DNA from: Thalassolituus maritimus
Lineage (GTDB): Bacteria; Pseudomonadota; Gammaproteobacteria; Pseudomonadales; Oceanobacteraceae
Length of the DNA stretch: 64,000 nucleotides
Assembly (NCBI GenBank): GCA_913019975.1
Contig: CAJWBH010000010.1
Location: forward strand, 62,001 to 126,000
Direction: 5' to 3'
The notes below the pieces were generated by a model. It was not told the DNA's origin. It ran no database searches and saw only the letters and a list, made by a program, of their open reading frames with translations. The stretch's first letter is position 1. Each line of letters begins with the position of its first letter. The position numbers and the translations under genes were made by a program. Below, piece after piece: positions 8,309 through 16,632 of this stretch.

Positions 8309-9004
8309 TCAAAACGGCCAGAGCGGTGACATAAAGATGCGGTCAGCCCAACCTTGTTTGGTGCTGTTGTTAAGGTTGCCACGACCACCGAACGAAATGC
8401 GCGCGTCTGCGACTTTGCTTGAGGCTATGGTGTTTTCTGGTGTGATGTCTTGCGGTCGCACCAGCCCCATGATGCGGATATATTCGTCGCCTTCGCTCAG
8501 GGTCAGCCATTTCTCACCGCGTATCTGTAGCACGCCATTGGGCAGAATATCTGAAACCGTCACACTGATCTGACCTGTCAGGCTGTTTGAGCGATCAGCC
8601 TCACCTTTGCCCGAGAACTGACGGTCATTGGTGGTTTCTGAATCCATGGTCAGGTTTTTCCAGCCGGGGACTGTCCCCATCAGGGACGGTACAGCCATGT
8701 TATTGTTCGATGACTTATCGGCCACGGTTTCCGCTGATTTCGACGATTGATATTCCTCGTCGAATATCACGGTAATGATGTCGCCGATCCGGTTAGCTTG
8801 CTGGTCGGTATATAGCCCTACGCTGTATCTTGGTTGAAACAGCGAACCGTCGTTGGTCGGCGGTGCTTCAAGGCTTTGTGCCGATACAGGAGCGTAGGCC
8901 GGATCATCCGGGAATACGTCGCGCTCTTGTTGAATGCTGCTGCATGCGCTCAGCAAAGCGGTGCTTGTAAGTGCGATTAATGCGTTAACTAACAGGCGTT
9001 TCAT
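8309..9004 (-). CDS. flgH: FlgH, flagellar L-ring lipoprotein
   Basis: FlgH forms the L ring in the outer membrane. The 231-aa product starts with a lipoprotein signal peptide and lipobox LSAC (Cys about residue 21). The family segments SLFQPRYSVGLYTDQQANRI and GDIITVIFDEE follow. The C-terminal GVLQIRGEKWLTLSEGDEYI and IRMMGLVRP-like segment (IRIMGLVRPQDI) are diagnostic. GGAGGTG precedes the ATG. It lies 12 bases after flgG. Confidence 0.96.
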   Translation of the reverse strand: MKRLLVNALIALTSTALLSACSSIQQERDVFPDDPAYAPVSAQSLEAPPTNDGSLFQPRYSVGLYTDQQANRIGDIITVIFDEEYQSSKSAETVADKSSNNNMAVPSLMGTVPGWKNLTMDSETTNDRQFSGKGEADRSNSLTGQISVTVSDILPNGVLQIRGEKWLTLSEGDEYIRIMGLVRPQDITPENTIASSKVADARISFGGRGNLNNSTKQGWADRIFMSPLWPF

Positions 9005-9016
9005 ATCACACCTCCA

Positions 9017-9802
9017 TCAGGTGTTCTGTGTCAGGAACTGCAGCATCTGATCGGCTGCTGACACGACTTTTGAGTTCATTTCGTAGGCGCGCTGAACGGT
9101 GATCATTTTCACCAGCTCTTCAACCACTTCGACGTTGGAGTTTTCGAGTGCGCCCTGCACTACCCGACCAAAACCATCTTCACCCGGAACTCCACCTTGA
9201 GGAGCACCACTGGCTGCGGTTTCCAGAAAGAGGTTGCCACCGGCTGCCTGAAGGCCTGCTGGGTTAATAAAGTCGACGGTCTCGATCTGGCCCAACTGCT
9301 GCGGATTCGGATCACCGAACATGGTCGCCTGGACAATACCGTCTTCACTGATGGTGAGGTTGTTGGTCTGCTCAGGGATAACAATCTGCGGCTCTAACGG
9401 ATAGCCGTTGACGTTCACTACGGTGCCTTCGTTATTGATGTGGAAGGTACCGTCACGCGTATAGCCGATGTTGCCGTCAGGCATCTGAATCTGGAAAAAA
9501 CCGCGACCATTAACCGCGATATCCAGCGGCTGATCCGTGATTTCGAGCGAGCCGGTGGTAAATACTTTCTGTGTACCTGCGGTACGTACACCGGTACCGA
9601 GTTGCAGACCGGATGGCAGGCGACTGTCGGCTGAGCTGTTGGCACCCGGCTGACGCTGAATCTGGTAGATCAGGTCTTCGAATACCGGACGGTCTTTTTT
9701 GAAGCCGGTGGTCGCTACGTTGGCGAGGTTGTTTGATACGGTGGTCAGCGCGAGGTCTTGTGCTTCGAGCCCGGTCTTACTGACCCAGAGTGCGTTCATC
9801 AT
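9017..9802 (-). CDS. flgG: FlgG, distal rod protein
   Basis: FlgG builds the distal rod that passes through the L and P rings. The 261-aa length is standard. The N-terminal flagellar rod motif (LTTVSNNLANVATTGFKKDR) and C-terminal NVEVVEELVKMITVQRAYEM are canonical for the rod/hook family. It is third in the flgF-G-H-I direction, 12 bases after flgF. Confidence 0.96.
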   Translation of the reverse strand: MMNALWVSKTGLEAQDLALTTVSNNLANVATTGFKKDRPVFEDLIYQIQRQPGANSSADSRLPSGLQLGTGVRTAGTQKVFTTGSLEITDQPLDIAVNGRGFFQIQMPDGNIGYTRDGTFHINNEGTVVNVNGYPLEPQIVIPEQTNNLTISEDGIVQATMFGDPNPQQLGQIETVDFINPAGLQAAGGNLFLETAASGAPQGGVPGEDGFGRVVQGALENSNVEVVEELVKMITVQRAYEMNSKVVSAADQMLQFLTQNT

Positions 9803-9814
9803 AGTGCTGACTCC

Positions 9815-10561
9815 TTATTGATTCGACATGATCTGTGTCGTGGCGGCTGCCAGCTCGTCGACACGTTTCATCATTTTCACCTGCATTTCATACTGACGGT
9901 TCAGCTGAATCAGGCTGGTAAGTTCGGTGACGGCATTGACGTTACTGCTTTCAGTAAAGCCACCAACAACGCTGACATTAAGGTCTGGCTGAGCCGGTGG
10001 GGTGCCCTCTTCACGAAAGCGGAATAAACCGTCTTCGCCTTTTTCTAATGTTTCAGGGTCTGGATAAACGAGCTTGAGCTGCACTGGTTCGGCGACGCCC
10101 GCAGGCACTTCGCCAAGTGGCTGAATCGTAATAATTCCGGCCTTTGAGATATCGATTTTTTCAAATTCGGGTAATACCACAGGGCCGCCGTCACCAATGA
10201 GCTGCCGACCACTGCCATTCACCAGTCGGCCCAGTGGATCAACACTGAGGTCTCCGGCGCGGGTATAGGCTTCCTGGCCATCCGGGCCGACGACCGCAAA
10301 CCAGCCTTTCCCTTCAATCGCGAGGTCCATGTTGCGACCCGTCTCGACCAGTGAGCCCATGCTCATATCGCTGGCGGGACGTTCGGTCATGGCGTAAGCA
10401 CGCGATGGGAAGTGTTCGCCGAACACGCCTTGCGCCCGGCTTTGGGTGTAATCAGAGCGGAAACCTGTGGTCGCAACATTGGCCAGGTTGTTGGCGTGTG
10501 CGGTTTGCCCGTAGGTGTTTTGTTTGGCCCCGGACATGGCGATGTAGAGTGCGCGGTCCAT
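9815..10561 (-). CDS. flgF: FlgF, proximal rod protein
   Basis: FlgF is a proximal rod subunit. The 248-aa product has the rod-family N-terminus (MDRALYIAMSGAKQNTYGQT, then NNLANVATTGFRSDY) and the C-terminal SSNVNAVTELTSLIQLNRQY signature. It is the first gene of flgFGHI and is separated from flgE by about 600 bases of REP-derived DNA. A sigma-54 promoter sits 38-54 bases upstream, so the flgFGHI unit does not depend on read-through from flgE. Confidence 0.95.
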   Translation of the reverse strand: MDRALYIAMSGAKQNTYGQTAHANNLANVATTGFRSDYTQSRAQGVFGEHFPSRAYAMTERPASDMSMGSLVETGRNMDLAIEGKGWFAVVGPDGQEAYTRAGDLSVDPLGRLVNGSGRQLIGDGGPVVLPEFEKIDISKAGIITIQPLGEVPAGVAEPVQLKLVYPDPETLEKGEDGLFRFREEGTPPAQPDLNVSVVGGFTESSNVNAVTELTSLIQLNRQYEMQVKMMKRVDELAAATTQIMSNQ

Positions 10562-10598
10562 AGTGGTTGCCTTTCAATAGTTCAGTTACATGAAGTAT

Positions 10599-10615
10599 TG
10601 CGAAGGCTGTGCCAA
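10599..10615 (-). promoter_or_regulatory. Sigma-54 promoter for flgFGHI
   Basis: On the minus strand, TTGGCACAGCCTTCGCA has the full -24 box TTGGCAC and a -12 GC at the correct 10-base spacing. Only one base in the -12 box deviates (TCGCA for TTGCA). The predicted start lies about 27 bases before the flgF ATG. This agrees with RpoN/FleQ control of flgF-type operons in Pseudomonas. Confidence 0.7.
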
Positions 10616-10731
10616 CTCTGATTTTTCATTTGAAATCAATTAGTTAGATAAATTTCGGACGGATTTTGAGTGTCGATATGCCGGTGGTTGGGTGTGGAAA
10701 CGGCAAGCGGTTGCCAGGGTGGCAAAACACT

Positions 10732-10810
10732 GTGGGAGCTATTCAGCCAGCTTGCCTGGCTAATAGCGATTGAGTTTATCGCGAATAGCCTCCGGCTGAT
10801 TCGCTCCCAC
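10732..10810 (+). repeat. REP doublet between flgF and flgE
   Basis: The usual two arms, GTGGGAGCTATTCAGCCAGC and the inverted GATTCGCTCCCAC end, sit directly beside the 25-base minisatellite. The last bases of arm B form the first minisatellite unit. Confidence 0.83.
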
Positions 10811-11059
10811 AGTGTTACTGCTGATTCGCTCCCACAGTGTTACTGCTGATTTGATCCCACAGTGTTATGGCTGATCTGATCCCACAGTGTTATGGCTGAT
10901 CTGATCCCACAGTGTTATGGCTGATCTGATCCCACAGTGTTACTGCTAATCTGCTTCCACAGTGTTATGGCTGATTCGCTCCCACAGAGTAAAAAGCTGA
11001 TTCGCTCCCACAGAGTAAAAAGCTGATTCGCTCCCACAGCGTAAAAAGCTGATTCGCTC
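10796..11059. repeat. 25/26-bp minisatellite derived from a REP arm
   Basis: Seven 25-base units (10796-10970) and three 26-base units (10971-11048) follow without gaps, then a partial unit (11049-11059). The early unit is CTGATTCGCTCCCACAG plus TGTTACTG. Units 3-6 drift to CTGATYTGATCCCACAG plus TGTTATGG or TGTTACTG. The last three end AGTAAAAAG or CGTAAAAAG. The conserved core CTGATTCGCTCCCACAG is the outer end of REP arm B. There are no unique spacers, so this is not a CRISPR array. Confidence 0.9.
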
Positions 11060-11062
11060 TTT

Positions 11063-11141
11063 GTGGGAGCTATTCAGCCAGCTTGCCTGGCTAATAGCGA
11101 TTGGGTTTATCGCGAATAGCCTCCGGCTGATTCGCTCCCAC
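11063..11141 (+). repeat. REP doublet immediately after flgE
   Basis: The standard doublet sits just downstream of the flgE stop codon (11156-11158) in the minus-strand direction. With 10732-10810 it brackets the minisatellite. Confidence 0.83.
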
Positions 11142-11155
11142 ATGACTAACCCTCA

Positions 11156-14100
11156 TCAGATATTCAGAATCGCCTGCGTTATCTGGTCGGTGGTTTCAAT
11201 GGTCTTCGCACTCGCCTGGAAGTTACGCTGGGCGATGATCAGGCCCACCAGCTCTTCTGACAGATCGACGTTTGAGTCTTCTAATGCAGATGACCGTATC
11301 TGGCCAAACGAAGCCGTTCGCGGTGAGCCAATGGTCGGAATACCTGATTCAAAAGACTCAGCCCAGCCCGTGTCGCCGACTGGTGTCAGGCCTTCCGGGT
11401 TACGGAAGTTGGCCATGGCCACCTGCCCCAGTGTCTGTGCCTGACCGTTGGTGAATCGGGCGAAGATGATACCTTCTTCATCCACTTCGAGGCCGGTCAG
11501 TCGACCTGTTGCATAGCCGTTCTGGTTTACTTCGTTCACCGAGAACTCGCTACCAAACTGGGTCGAACCATTAAGACTGATCTGGAAGTTTGAGTTTGTG
11601 GGTGGATCGCTCAGGGGCAAGCCACCTTCCAGTACGTTTGTTGATGTCAGAGCCCCTGTCGAATCGCCATTTTCGTCCACTGGGTCCCAGTTGGTGATGT
11701 AGATATCGCCGGTCGCGACTTCGTCTAATGTCCCGTCCTGGTTGAAGAAGAGTTCAAACCGTGAACGCGTCGGGTCCAGGTTTTCCGGAAATGGCAGTGA
11801 AGGATCAGGGTCGCCAATGTCGTTACCATCAATCAAGACGTACATAGCCCAGACGTTCTGCTCGTTCGGACGTGTTGGGTCCAGCGGCTCTTTCACAAAG
11901 TACTGAGTCATCACATGGGAGTTACCCAGGCTGTCGTAGATGGTGGTCGATGTTGCGTGGTTGTAGGTTTCCTGATTATCTGGGTCGAATGAGTTCAGAG
12001 TGAAGTCTGAGTATTCGTCATCGGTCAATGCACCAAAGATACCCGATATGACTGGCTGAGGATCACGTAATACGTAGTTTTCATTGAGAATGAAATTCAC
12101 GGTGCCGCCTACCGCTGCAGCCACATCAGCCGCCGTGGTGCCACCCAATACCACTGGGCCAGTTCCGGATGCACCCTGTACTACCAGTGAGTCTGTTACG
12201 ACAGGACTATCAATCGAGACTTTGATATCACGGCCAATTTCGTTAGTGATGACCAGATCCCCGGCATCACTGACTTCTGCACGGAAGCCCGGCAACGTCG
12301 TTGCACGGTAAGCATTGATCTCTTCTGCGAGTTCTTCGAGGCTGGTTGATTCCAGAATTTGACCGTTCAGGGTCAGAGACATGTCATTACCCGGGGTGTT
12401 GTAGCCAGAAGATGGAATCGTCATTACCGTTTCAGCGGAGGCGGTTACCCCTGGCTGCTGATTGAATAGCGAGACGATTTCGTTGGCTTCGGCATGCTCA
12501 GGAATAACAATTTCTGTTTCCTGGCCGTCTGGATCAATCAGAGTGACACGCTGTTCTGGGTATTCGTTTGTCACCCCTTCGATACCGGTCGTCAGCAAAG
12601 TACCGTCATCCGGGTTAACCTGCAGAATACCGTAGAGATCGGACTCAGAGACATCCTGCCCACCTGCAGTGATGTTAGTAATCGAGATAATTGATGCTTC
12701 ACCCGCTTCAACGGCGGTGAGCTGCAACTTGTACTGTGGTGGTACCACTTTCGGTTCGACCTCGACGGCCGCCGCCTGAACGCCAATGTAGTTGTCCGCA
12801 TCCTGACTGTTTAACTGGCGGTTAATACTTGCCGCCAGCTGCTGCACAGAGCGGTATTCTTCATCCAGAGTCACCACGACGGAGCCACTGCGCCCCTCAT
12901 CATCCGGCGCTGGGACAGTCAGATTGATTCGGAAGCTGTTGGTACGATCGACCTCATCCTGACCCGTCACGATGAACATGCTATCGAAGCCAAGTTCCCC
13001 TAACGCTTGAGACTCAGCGACAGTCGGCGTCAGCGAAATGCCTTCACCTGCACCAACTAGAGTGTTGGTAAACACCAGCTGACCACCTACGGCGTCGACG
13101 TTCACTTTACCAGCCAGGCCACCCGCACCAATATAGATATCAATCTGTTGTTGAATGGCGACTGCCAGAGCCTCGAGATTGGCGTAGTTTGCAGGTGGGA
13201 TCGTGATAGTAAATGGACCACCCGCGTTACCGGTAGAACTGGTCACTTCAAGGTTGAACTCGTTATTGGCCAGTACAGGCTCGACACCTCCATCAATCCG
13301 GTTGTTACTTAGGAAGCCCAGATTAATCAAGTCATAATTGACCGAGCTGGTGGGGTTATCAGCAATTTGTACGAAATCACCACGTGATGCAGGAGCCTGT
13401 ACCTGAAACTCAATTCTGCCGCCGTTATTCACCGCCAGAACTTCTTCGTTACCGGCGCCGGCGGTCGCGGTTATCTGAGCATTAATTTCTGCCACGATTT
13501 CAGTCGTCGATACGGCCGCGTAGCTGGTCGGTGCTGCACCAACCCAAGCTGCCTCACTCAGATTTATGGGGTAGCTCGCTCCCCCCTCAGTAACAACCCG
13601 GAAAGCTAAAACGTTATCTACAGCTGGAGCGACTTTGTCTTCAAGATCGAGGGCACTGTAGGTGTTGTTTGCCGTAAGTACGGCGAACTCGCCCGGATCA
13701 CTCGCTACAATATTCAGAGGCGGAGTTGCTGTTGTCCGCGTAGTCGTTTGAGTACCGGGGATAGAACGAAAATCGGCGGTAACCGGGCTAGCACCAACAA
13801 AGAGCTGCTGACCAGCAACACCCGCAGATACTGCACCCGCTACACCAAAGACACCATCCCAACCCGGAGTTGTTGTGATTGAGAATGACGTACCATTCGT
13901 CGCGTTAAAACCTGCACGCTCGATGATTAAGTTCCCTGTAGATGGGTCCTCTACTGCGCGCAGTTGCTGTGAGCCAAAGGTTGCATCCAATGCGGATTGT
14001 ATGTCGTTAAGCACCTCCTGAACGGTGGCACCTGCGGCAACACCGGCCAGGGTAATGGTCTGACTGCCATTACCGTCACCGATATCAAAGTCCATCGACT

Positions 14101-14785
14101 CAGTACCGTAGCCCGCCGCCGCGACTGCCGCGACTGTATTCGGGAACAATACCTGTGCAGGAATGCCTGCATCCGTTGGCTGACCCGCTGAATCCAGTAC
14201 GGTTTTGGTGGATTCAAGAATCCCCGCGTCTGCCGCACCAACAGACAAACCGTTGGTGGTGATCTGCAGACCCTGCTCCTGCAGAACCTGCTCACCGGCG
14301 TCCAGGTTTACGATGGCGGTGGCAAGAGTCGTCAGGCGTGGCGGCTGGTTAGCAATCTGAATATTGATGTCGCCCAGCACACCGCTGACCACACCGTTTT
14401 CGTTGGCTTCATAACCCTGCAGGCGTGAGCCGTTGTTCGCCACGACAAATCCGTTTTTGTCGAGCGAGAATATCCCTGATCGGGTGTAAGACACACTGCC
14501 ACGGTCATCCAGTACGAAGAAACCGTTACCGTCGATGGCCAGGTCGAGGGCATTTTCAGTACCACTGATATTACCCTGCGAAAATTCCTGACGGACGTTA
14601 TCAACCAGTACACCACTACCGACCGGCTTCAGACCGGTACCAAGCAAGGTACTGGTGTAGACATCGGCAAATTCTGCACGGGATTCTTTAAAGCCAACGG
14701 TACTGGCGTTCGCCACATTGTTACCTGTGACTTCCAGATCCGTAGAGGCTGCACGGATACCACTTAAACCAATATTAAAAGCCAT
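11156..14785 (-). CDS. flgE: FlgE, flagellar hook protein (very long)
   Basis: FlgE polymerises into the hook. The N-terminus (LSGIRAASTDLEVTGNNVAN, then ASTVGFKESRAEFADVY) and C-terminus (SNVDLSEELVGLIIAQRNFQ, then ETTDQITQAILNI) are canonical. The protein is 1209 aa, against about 400 in E. coli and about 460 in Pseudomonas. The excess lies in the central D2/D3 region (about residues 150-920) and reads as Ala/Thr/Asn/Gly-rich beta segments with repeated themes (TITLAGVAAG, NEYPEQRVTLIDPDGQ, FSITTTPG). The frame is uninterrupted. It is the last gene of flgBCDE; REPs follow its stop. Such long hook proteins occur in some marine bacteria, but this is near the upper end of what I know. Confidence 0.95.
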   Translation of the reverse strand: MAFNIGLSGIRAASTDLEVTGNNVANASTVGFKESRAEFADVYTSTLLGTGLKPVGSGVLVDNVRQEFSQGNISGTENALDLAIDGNGFFVLDDRGSVSYTRSGIFSLDKNGFVVANNGSRLQGYEANENGVVSGVLGDINIQIANQPPRLTTLATAIVNLDAGEQVLQEQGLQITTNGLSVGAADAGILESTKTVLDSAGQPTDAGIPAQVLFPNTVAAVAAAGYGTESMDFDIGDGNGSQTITLAGVAAGATVQEVLNDIQSALDATFGSQQLRAVEDPSTGNLIIERAGFNATNGTSFSITTTPGWDGVFGVAGAVSAGVAGQQLFVGASPVTADFRSIPGTQTTTRTTATPPLNIVASDPGEFAVLTANNTYSALDLEDKVAPAVDNVLAFRVVTEGGASYPINLSEAAWVGAAPTSYAAVSTTEIVAEINAQITATAGAGNEEVLAVNNGGRIEFQVQAPASRGDFVQIADNPTSSVNYDLINLGFLSNNRIDGGVEPVLANNEFNLEVTSSTGNAGGPFTITIPPANYANLEALAVAIQQQIDIYIGAGGLAGKVNVDAVGGQLVFTNTLVGAGEGISLTPTVAESQALGELGFDSMFIVTGQDEVDRTNSFRINLTVPAPDDEGRSGSVVVTLDEEYRSVQQLAASINRQLNSQDADNYIGVQAAAVEVEPKVVPPQYKLQLTAVEAGEASIISITNITAGGQDVSESDLYGILQVNPDDGTLLTTGIEGVTNEYPEQRVTLIDPDGQETEIVIPEHAEANEIVSLFNQQPGVTASAETVMTIPSSGYNTPGNDMSLTLNGQILESTSLEELAEEINAYRATTLPGFRAEVSDAGDLVITNEIGRDIKVSIDSPVVTDSLVVQGASGTGPVVLGGTTAADVAAAVGGTVNFILNENYVLRDPQPVISGIFGALTDDEYSDFTLNSFDPDNQETYNHATSTTIYDSLGNSHVMTQYFVKEPLDPTRPNEQNVWAMYVLIDGNDIGDPDPSLPFPENLDPTRSRFELFFNQDGTLDEVATGDIYITNWDPVDENGDSTGALTSTNVLEGGLPLSDPPTNSNFQISLNGSTQFGSEFSVNEVNQNGYATGRLTGLEVDEEGIIFARFTNGQAQTLGQVAMANFRNPEGLTPVGDTGWAESFESGIPTIGSPRTASFGQIRSSALEDSNVDLSEELVGLIIAQRNFQASAKTIETTDQITQAILNI

Positions 14786-14806
14786 ATTTGTACTCCTCTC
14801 GCCGGA

Positions 14807-15595
14807 TCAGGCGTCAAGAATCTGTTTAATCTGATCAAGGTTGGCGCGTTCGCCACCGGTTAAGTTCAGGGTCACTTCGCCACCCGCACTCATGGTGACG
14901 CTGTCGACGCGTGAACTCATCTGCATATCCAGTTGTTCACTCTCACCGGCAATCGTGCCGCTGAGTTTGAAAACGTATTGACCTGGTGGGTAGACGTTTT
15001 CAATCGGATCTCCGTTATCGTCCAGTACGATCTCGCCATTTTCATCGCGGAGGTACTGGTCAAGATTCATCTTGCTGCGGTCCAGGTTGACGATGTCACC
15101 ATCGACCATCAGGTTGTAGCCATCCCAGCGCACAGACATGGCGCCCGCGTCATGCGAACCGAGTGAAATCTGCTCCAGAGTCTGACCATTTTTGTTTTCG
15201 ATGGTCAGCATCATGTCGCCTGTCGCCGCAGGTACCTCAGTGAAGCCGCTGACCACACCGCCGTTCGTGAGCAGGCCTGTGGTATTACCATCAACAATCA
15301 CACTCTGACCGACGAGACTTGACGCCTGTAAAGCGGCATTGGAGGTAAACTGTGCCGCCATGCTCTCTGCCGTATCGTTGAGGTTGTCGATCCCTTCAAC
15401 CGATGAAAACTGAGCCAGCTGAGCAACGAACGCCTGGTTATCTGTCGGCTCCAGCGGGTTCTGGTTATTCAGCTGCGCGACCATGAGTTCGAGAAAGGCA
15501 TTGCGACCCAACTCATTGTCTTTGGCTTCGGTCTGCGTCGGCGTACGGTACTGATCCAGTACGGCGGCGTTGTTGTTTACTTCGTTAATCGCCAT
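14807..15595 (-). CDS. flgD: FlgD, hook-cap protein
   Basis: FlgD caps the growing hook and guides FlgE assembly. The 262-aa product contains the diagnostic N-terminal segment ELGRNAFLELMVAQLNNQNP followed by LEPTDNQAFVAQLAQFSSVE. Downstream are the FlgD tudor/FNIII-like regions (ENKNGQTLEQISLG, VRWDGYNLMVDGD). Length is slightly above the E. coli protein (231 aa). It lies 21 bases upstream of flgE and 11 bases after flgC. Confidence 0.95.
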   Translation of the reverse strand: MAINEVNNNAAVLDQYRTPTQTEAKDNELGRNAFLELMVAQLNNQNPLEPTDNQAFVAQLAQFSSVEGIDNLNDTAESMAAQFTSNAALQASSLVGQSVIVDGNTTGLLTNGGVVSGFTEVPAATGDMMLTIENKNGQTLEQISLGSHDAGAMSVRWDGYNLMVDGDIVNLDRSKMNLDQYLRDENGEIVLDDNGDPIENVYPPGQYVFKLSGTIAGESEQLDMQMSSRVDSVTMSAGGEVTLNLTGGERANLDQIKQILDA

Positions 15596-15606
15596 TTATC
15601 GCCCCC

Positions 15607-16056
15607 TTACTGGCCAAGTGTGAGTGTGCGTTGCAGCATCTGCTTCGCGGTTTTAAGAACTTCAACGTTCATTTGATAGCTGCGCGATGAAGACATCATG
15701 TCGGTCATTTCTTCAACGATGTTCACGTTCGGGTAGTACACGTAGCCGTCGTCGTTCGCCATTGGATGATCTGGCTGGAAACGTGCCTGCAGCGGTGAAT
15801 CTTTTTCGACGATGCCGTCGATTTTTACGCCAGCACCCATGGCCGCATCGGTATCCATAAAACCGTTCACATCCCGGCTTTTTGAATTCACTTCGCTTTC
15901 GAGCACGGAAAACCAGGGCTTGCGTGCACGGTAGGTTTCATCCACAGAGCTTGAAGCGCTGTCGGCGTTGGCAATGTTACTGGCGGTGGTATTCAGTCGG
16001 ACTGACTGGGCAGTCATACCGCTTCCGGCAATGTTAAGTACGCTGGTCAGTGACAT
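15607..16056 (-). CDS. flgC: FlgC, proximal rod protein
   Basis: FlgC is a proximal rod subunit. The 149-aa product has the family N-terminus (VLNIAGSGMTAQSVRLNTTA then SNIANADS) and C-terminus (YQMNVEVLKTAKQMLQRTL). The central YPNVNIVEEMTDMMSSSRSY segment is diagnostic. It is two bases from flgB, so the pair is coupled. Confidence 0.96.
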   Translation of the reverse strand: MSLTSVLNIAGSGMTAQSVRLNTTASNIANADSASSSVDETYRARKPWFSVLESEVNSKSRDVNGFMDTDAAMGAGVKIDGIVEKDSPLQARFQPDHPMANDDGYVYYPNVNIVEEMTDMMSSSRSYQMNVEVLKTAKQMLQRTLTLGQ

Positions 16057-16058
16057 AA

Positions 16059-16460
16059 TTATTCTCCCCGGATCGCGTTACGCATGCCTTTGAACTTACC
16101 GCTCAAAAATTCGAAGCTGGCGTTGTAGTCCATGCTGTTACGGGCAAACAAAGCTTGTTCGGTCTGGGCGTCGACCGTGTTGCCGTCGATGGATGGCTGC
16201 AGAGGATTGCGATACTTCAGTTCGTCATCGGCAAAGCCGCTGGTGCCACTCAGGTGAGCAGAATGCGTCGCTGCCATACCGAATGAGGTGTTGCTGTGAG
16301 TTTCTGCTTCGAGAATGGCTTTGAAATCAAAATCACGGGCCTTGAATCCTGGGGTGTCTGCATTGGCAAGGTTGTTTGCCAGTACTTCGGCGCGTTGCGC
16401 ACGAAGCTGCATTGCGTTGTCGTGGATTCCGAGTGCGTTGGTAAAGTTGATTGCGCCCAT
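16059..16460 (-). CDS. flgB: FlgB, proximal rod protein
   Basis: FlgB is the first rod protein assembled on the MS ring/export gate. The 133-aa product has ALGIHDNAMQLRAQRAEVLA then NNLANADTPGFKARDFDF, and the C-terminal SMDYNASFEFLSGKFKGMRN, all typical. It opens the flgBCDE operon. A sigma-54 promoter lies 45-61 bases upstream. Confidence 0.96.
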   Translation of the reverse strand: MGAINFTNALGIHDNAMQLRAQRAEVLANNLANADTPGFKARDFDFKAILEAETHSNTSFGMAATHSAHLSGTSGFADDELKYRNPLQPSIDGNTVDAQTEQALFARNSMDYNASFEFLSGKFKGMRNAIRGE

Positions 16461-16504
16461 TCTGTACCTGCCTGTTTGCCATATGTGTTCGTCTGCAGAG
16501 ATAC

Positions 16505-16521
16505 AGCAAGAGCTGGGCCAA
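16505..16521 (-). promoter_or_regulatory. Sigma-54 promoter for flgBCDE
   Basis: On the minus strand, TTGGCCCAGCTCTTGCT gives -24 GG and -12 GC at exact 10-base spacing, one base from the TTGGCAC consensus. An AT-rich stretch (about 16522-16545), as often found upstream of such promoters, lies behind it. The leader to flgB would be about 34 bases. Confidence 0.75.
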
Positions 16522-16632
16522 TTTATTTTTTACTTATTTTTCAATGGGTTATCAAAAAAGCGGGCATTTAAAGGAGAATTTCACAGAGGGGAACGGCAAG
16601 CCCTTACCTACCAGCGGCAAAGGCTAAAACGA

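Noticed and set aside
10796-11059. CRISPR array
   Set aside because: Units are 25-26 bases head to tail with no unique spacers and no cas genes nearby. It is a REP-derived minisatellite.
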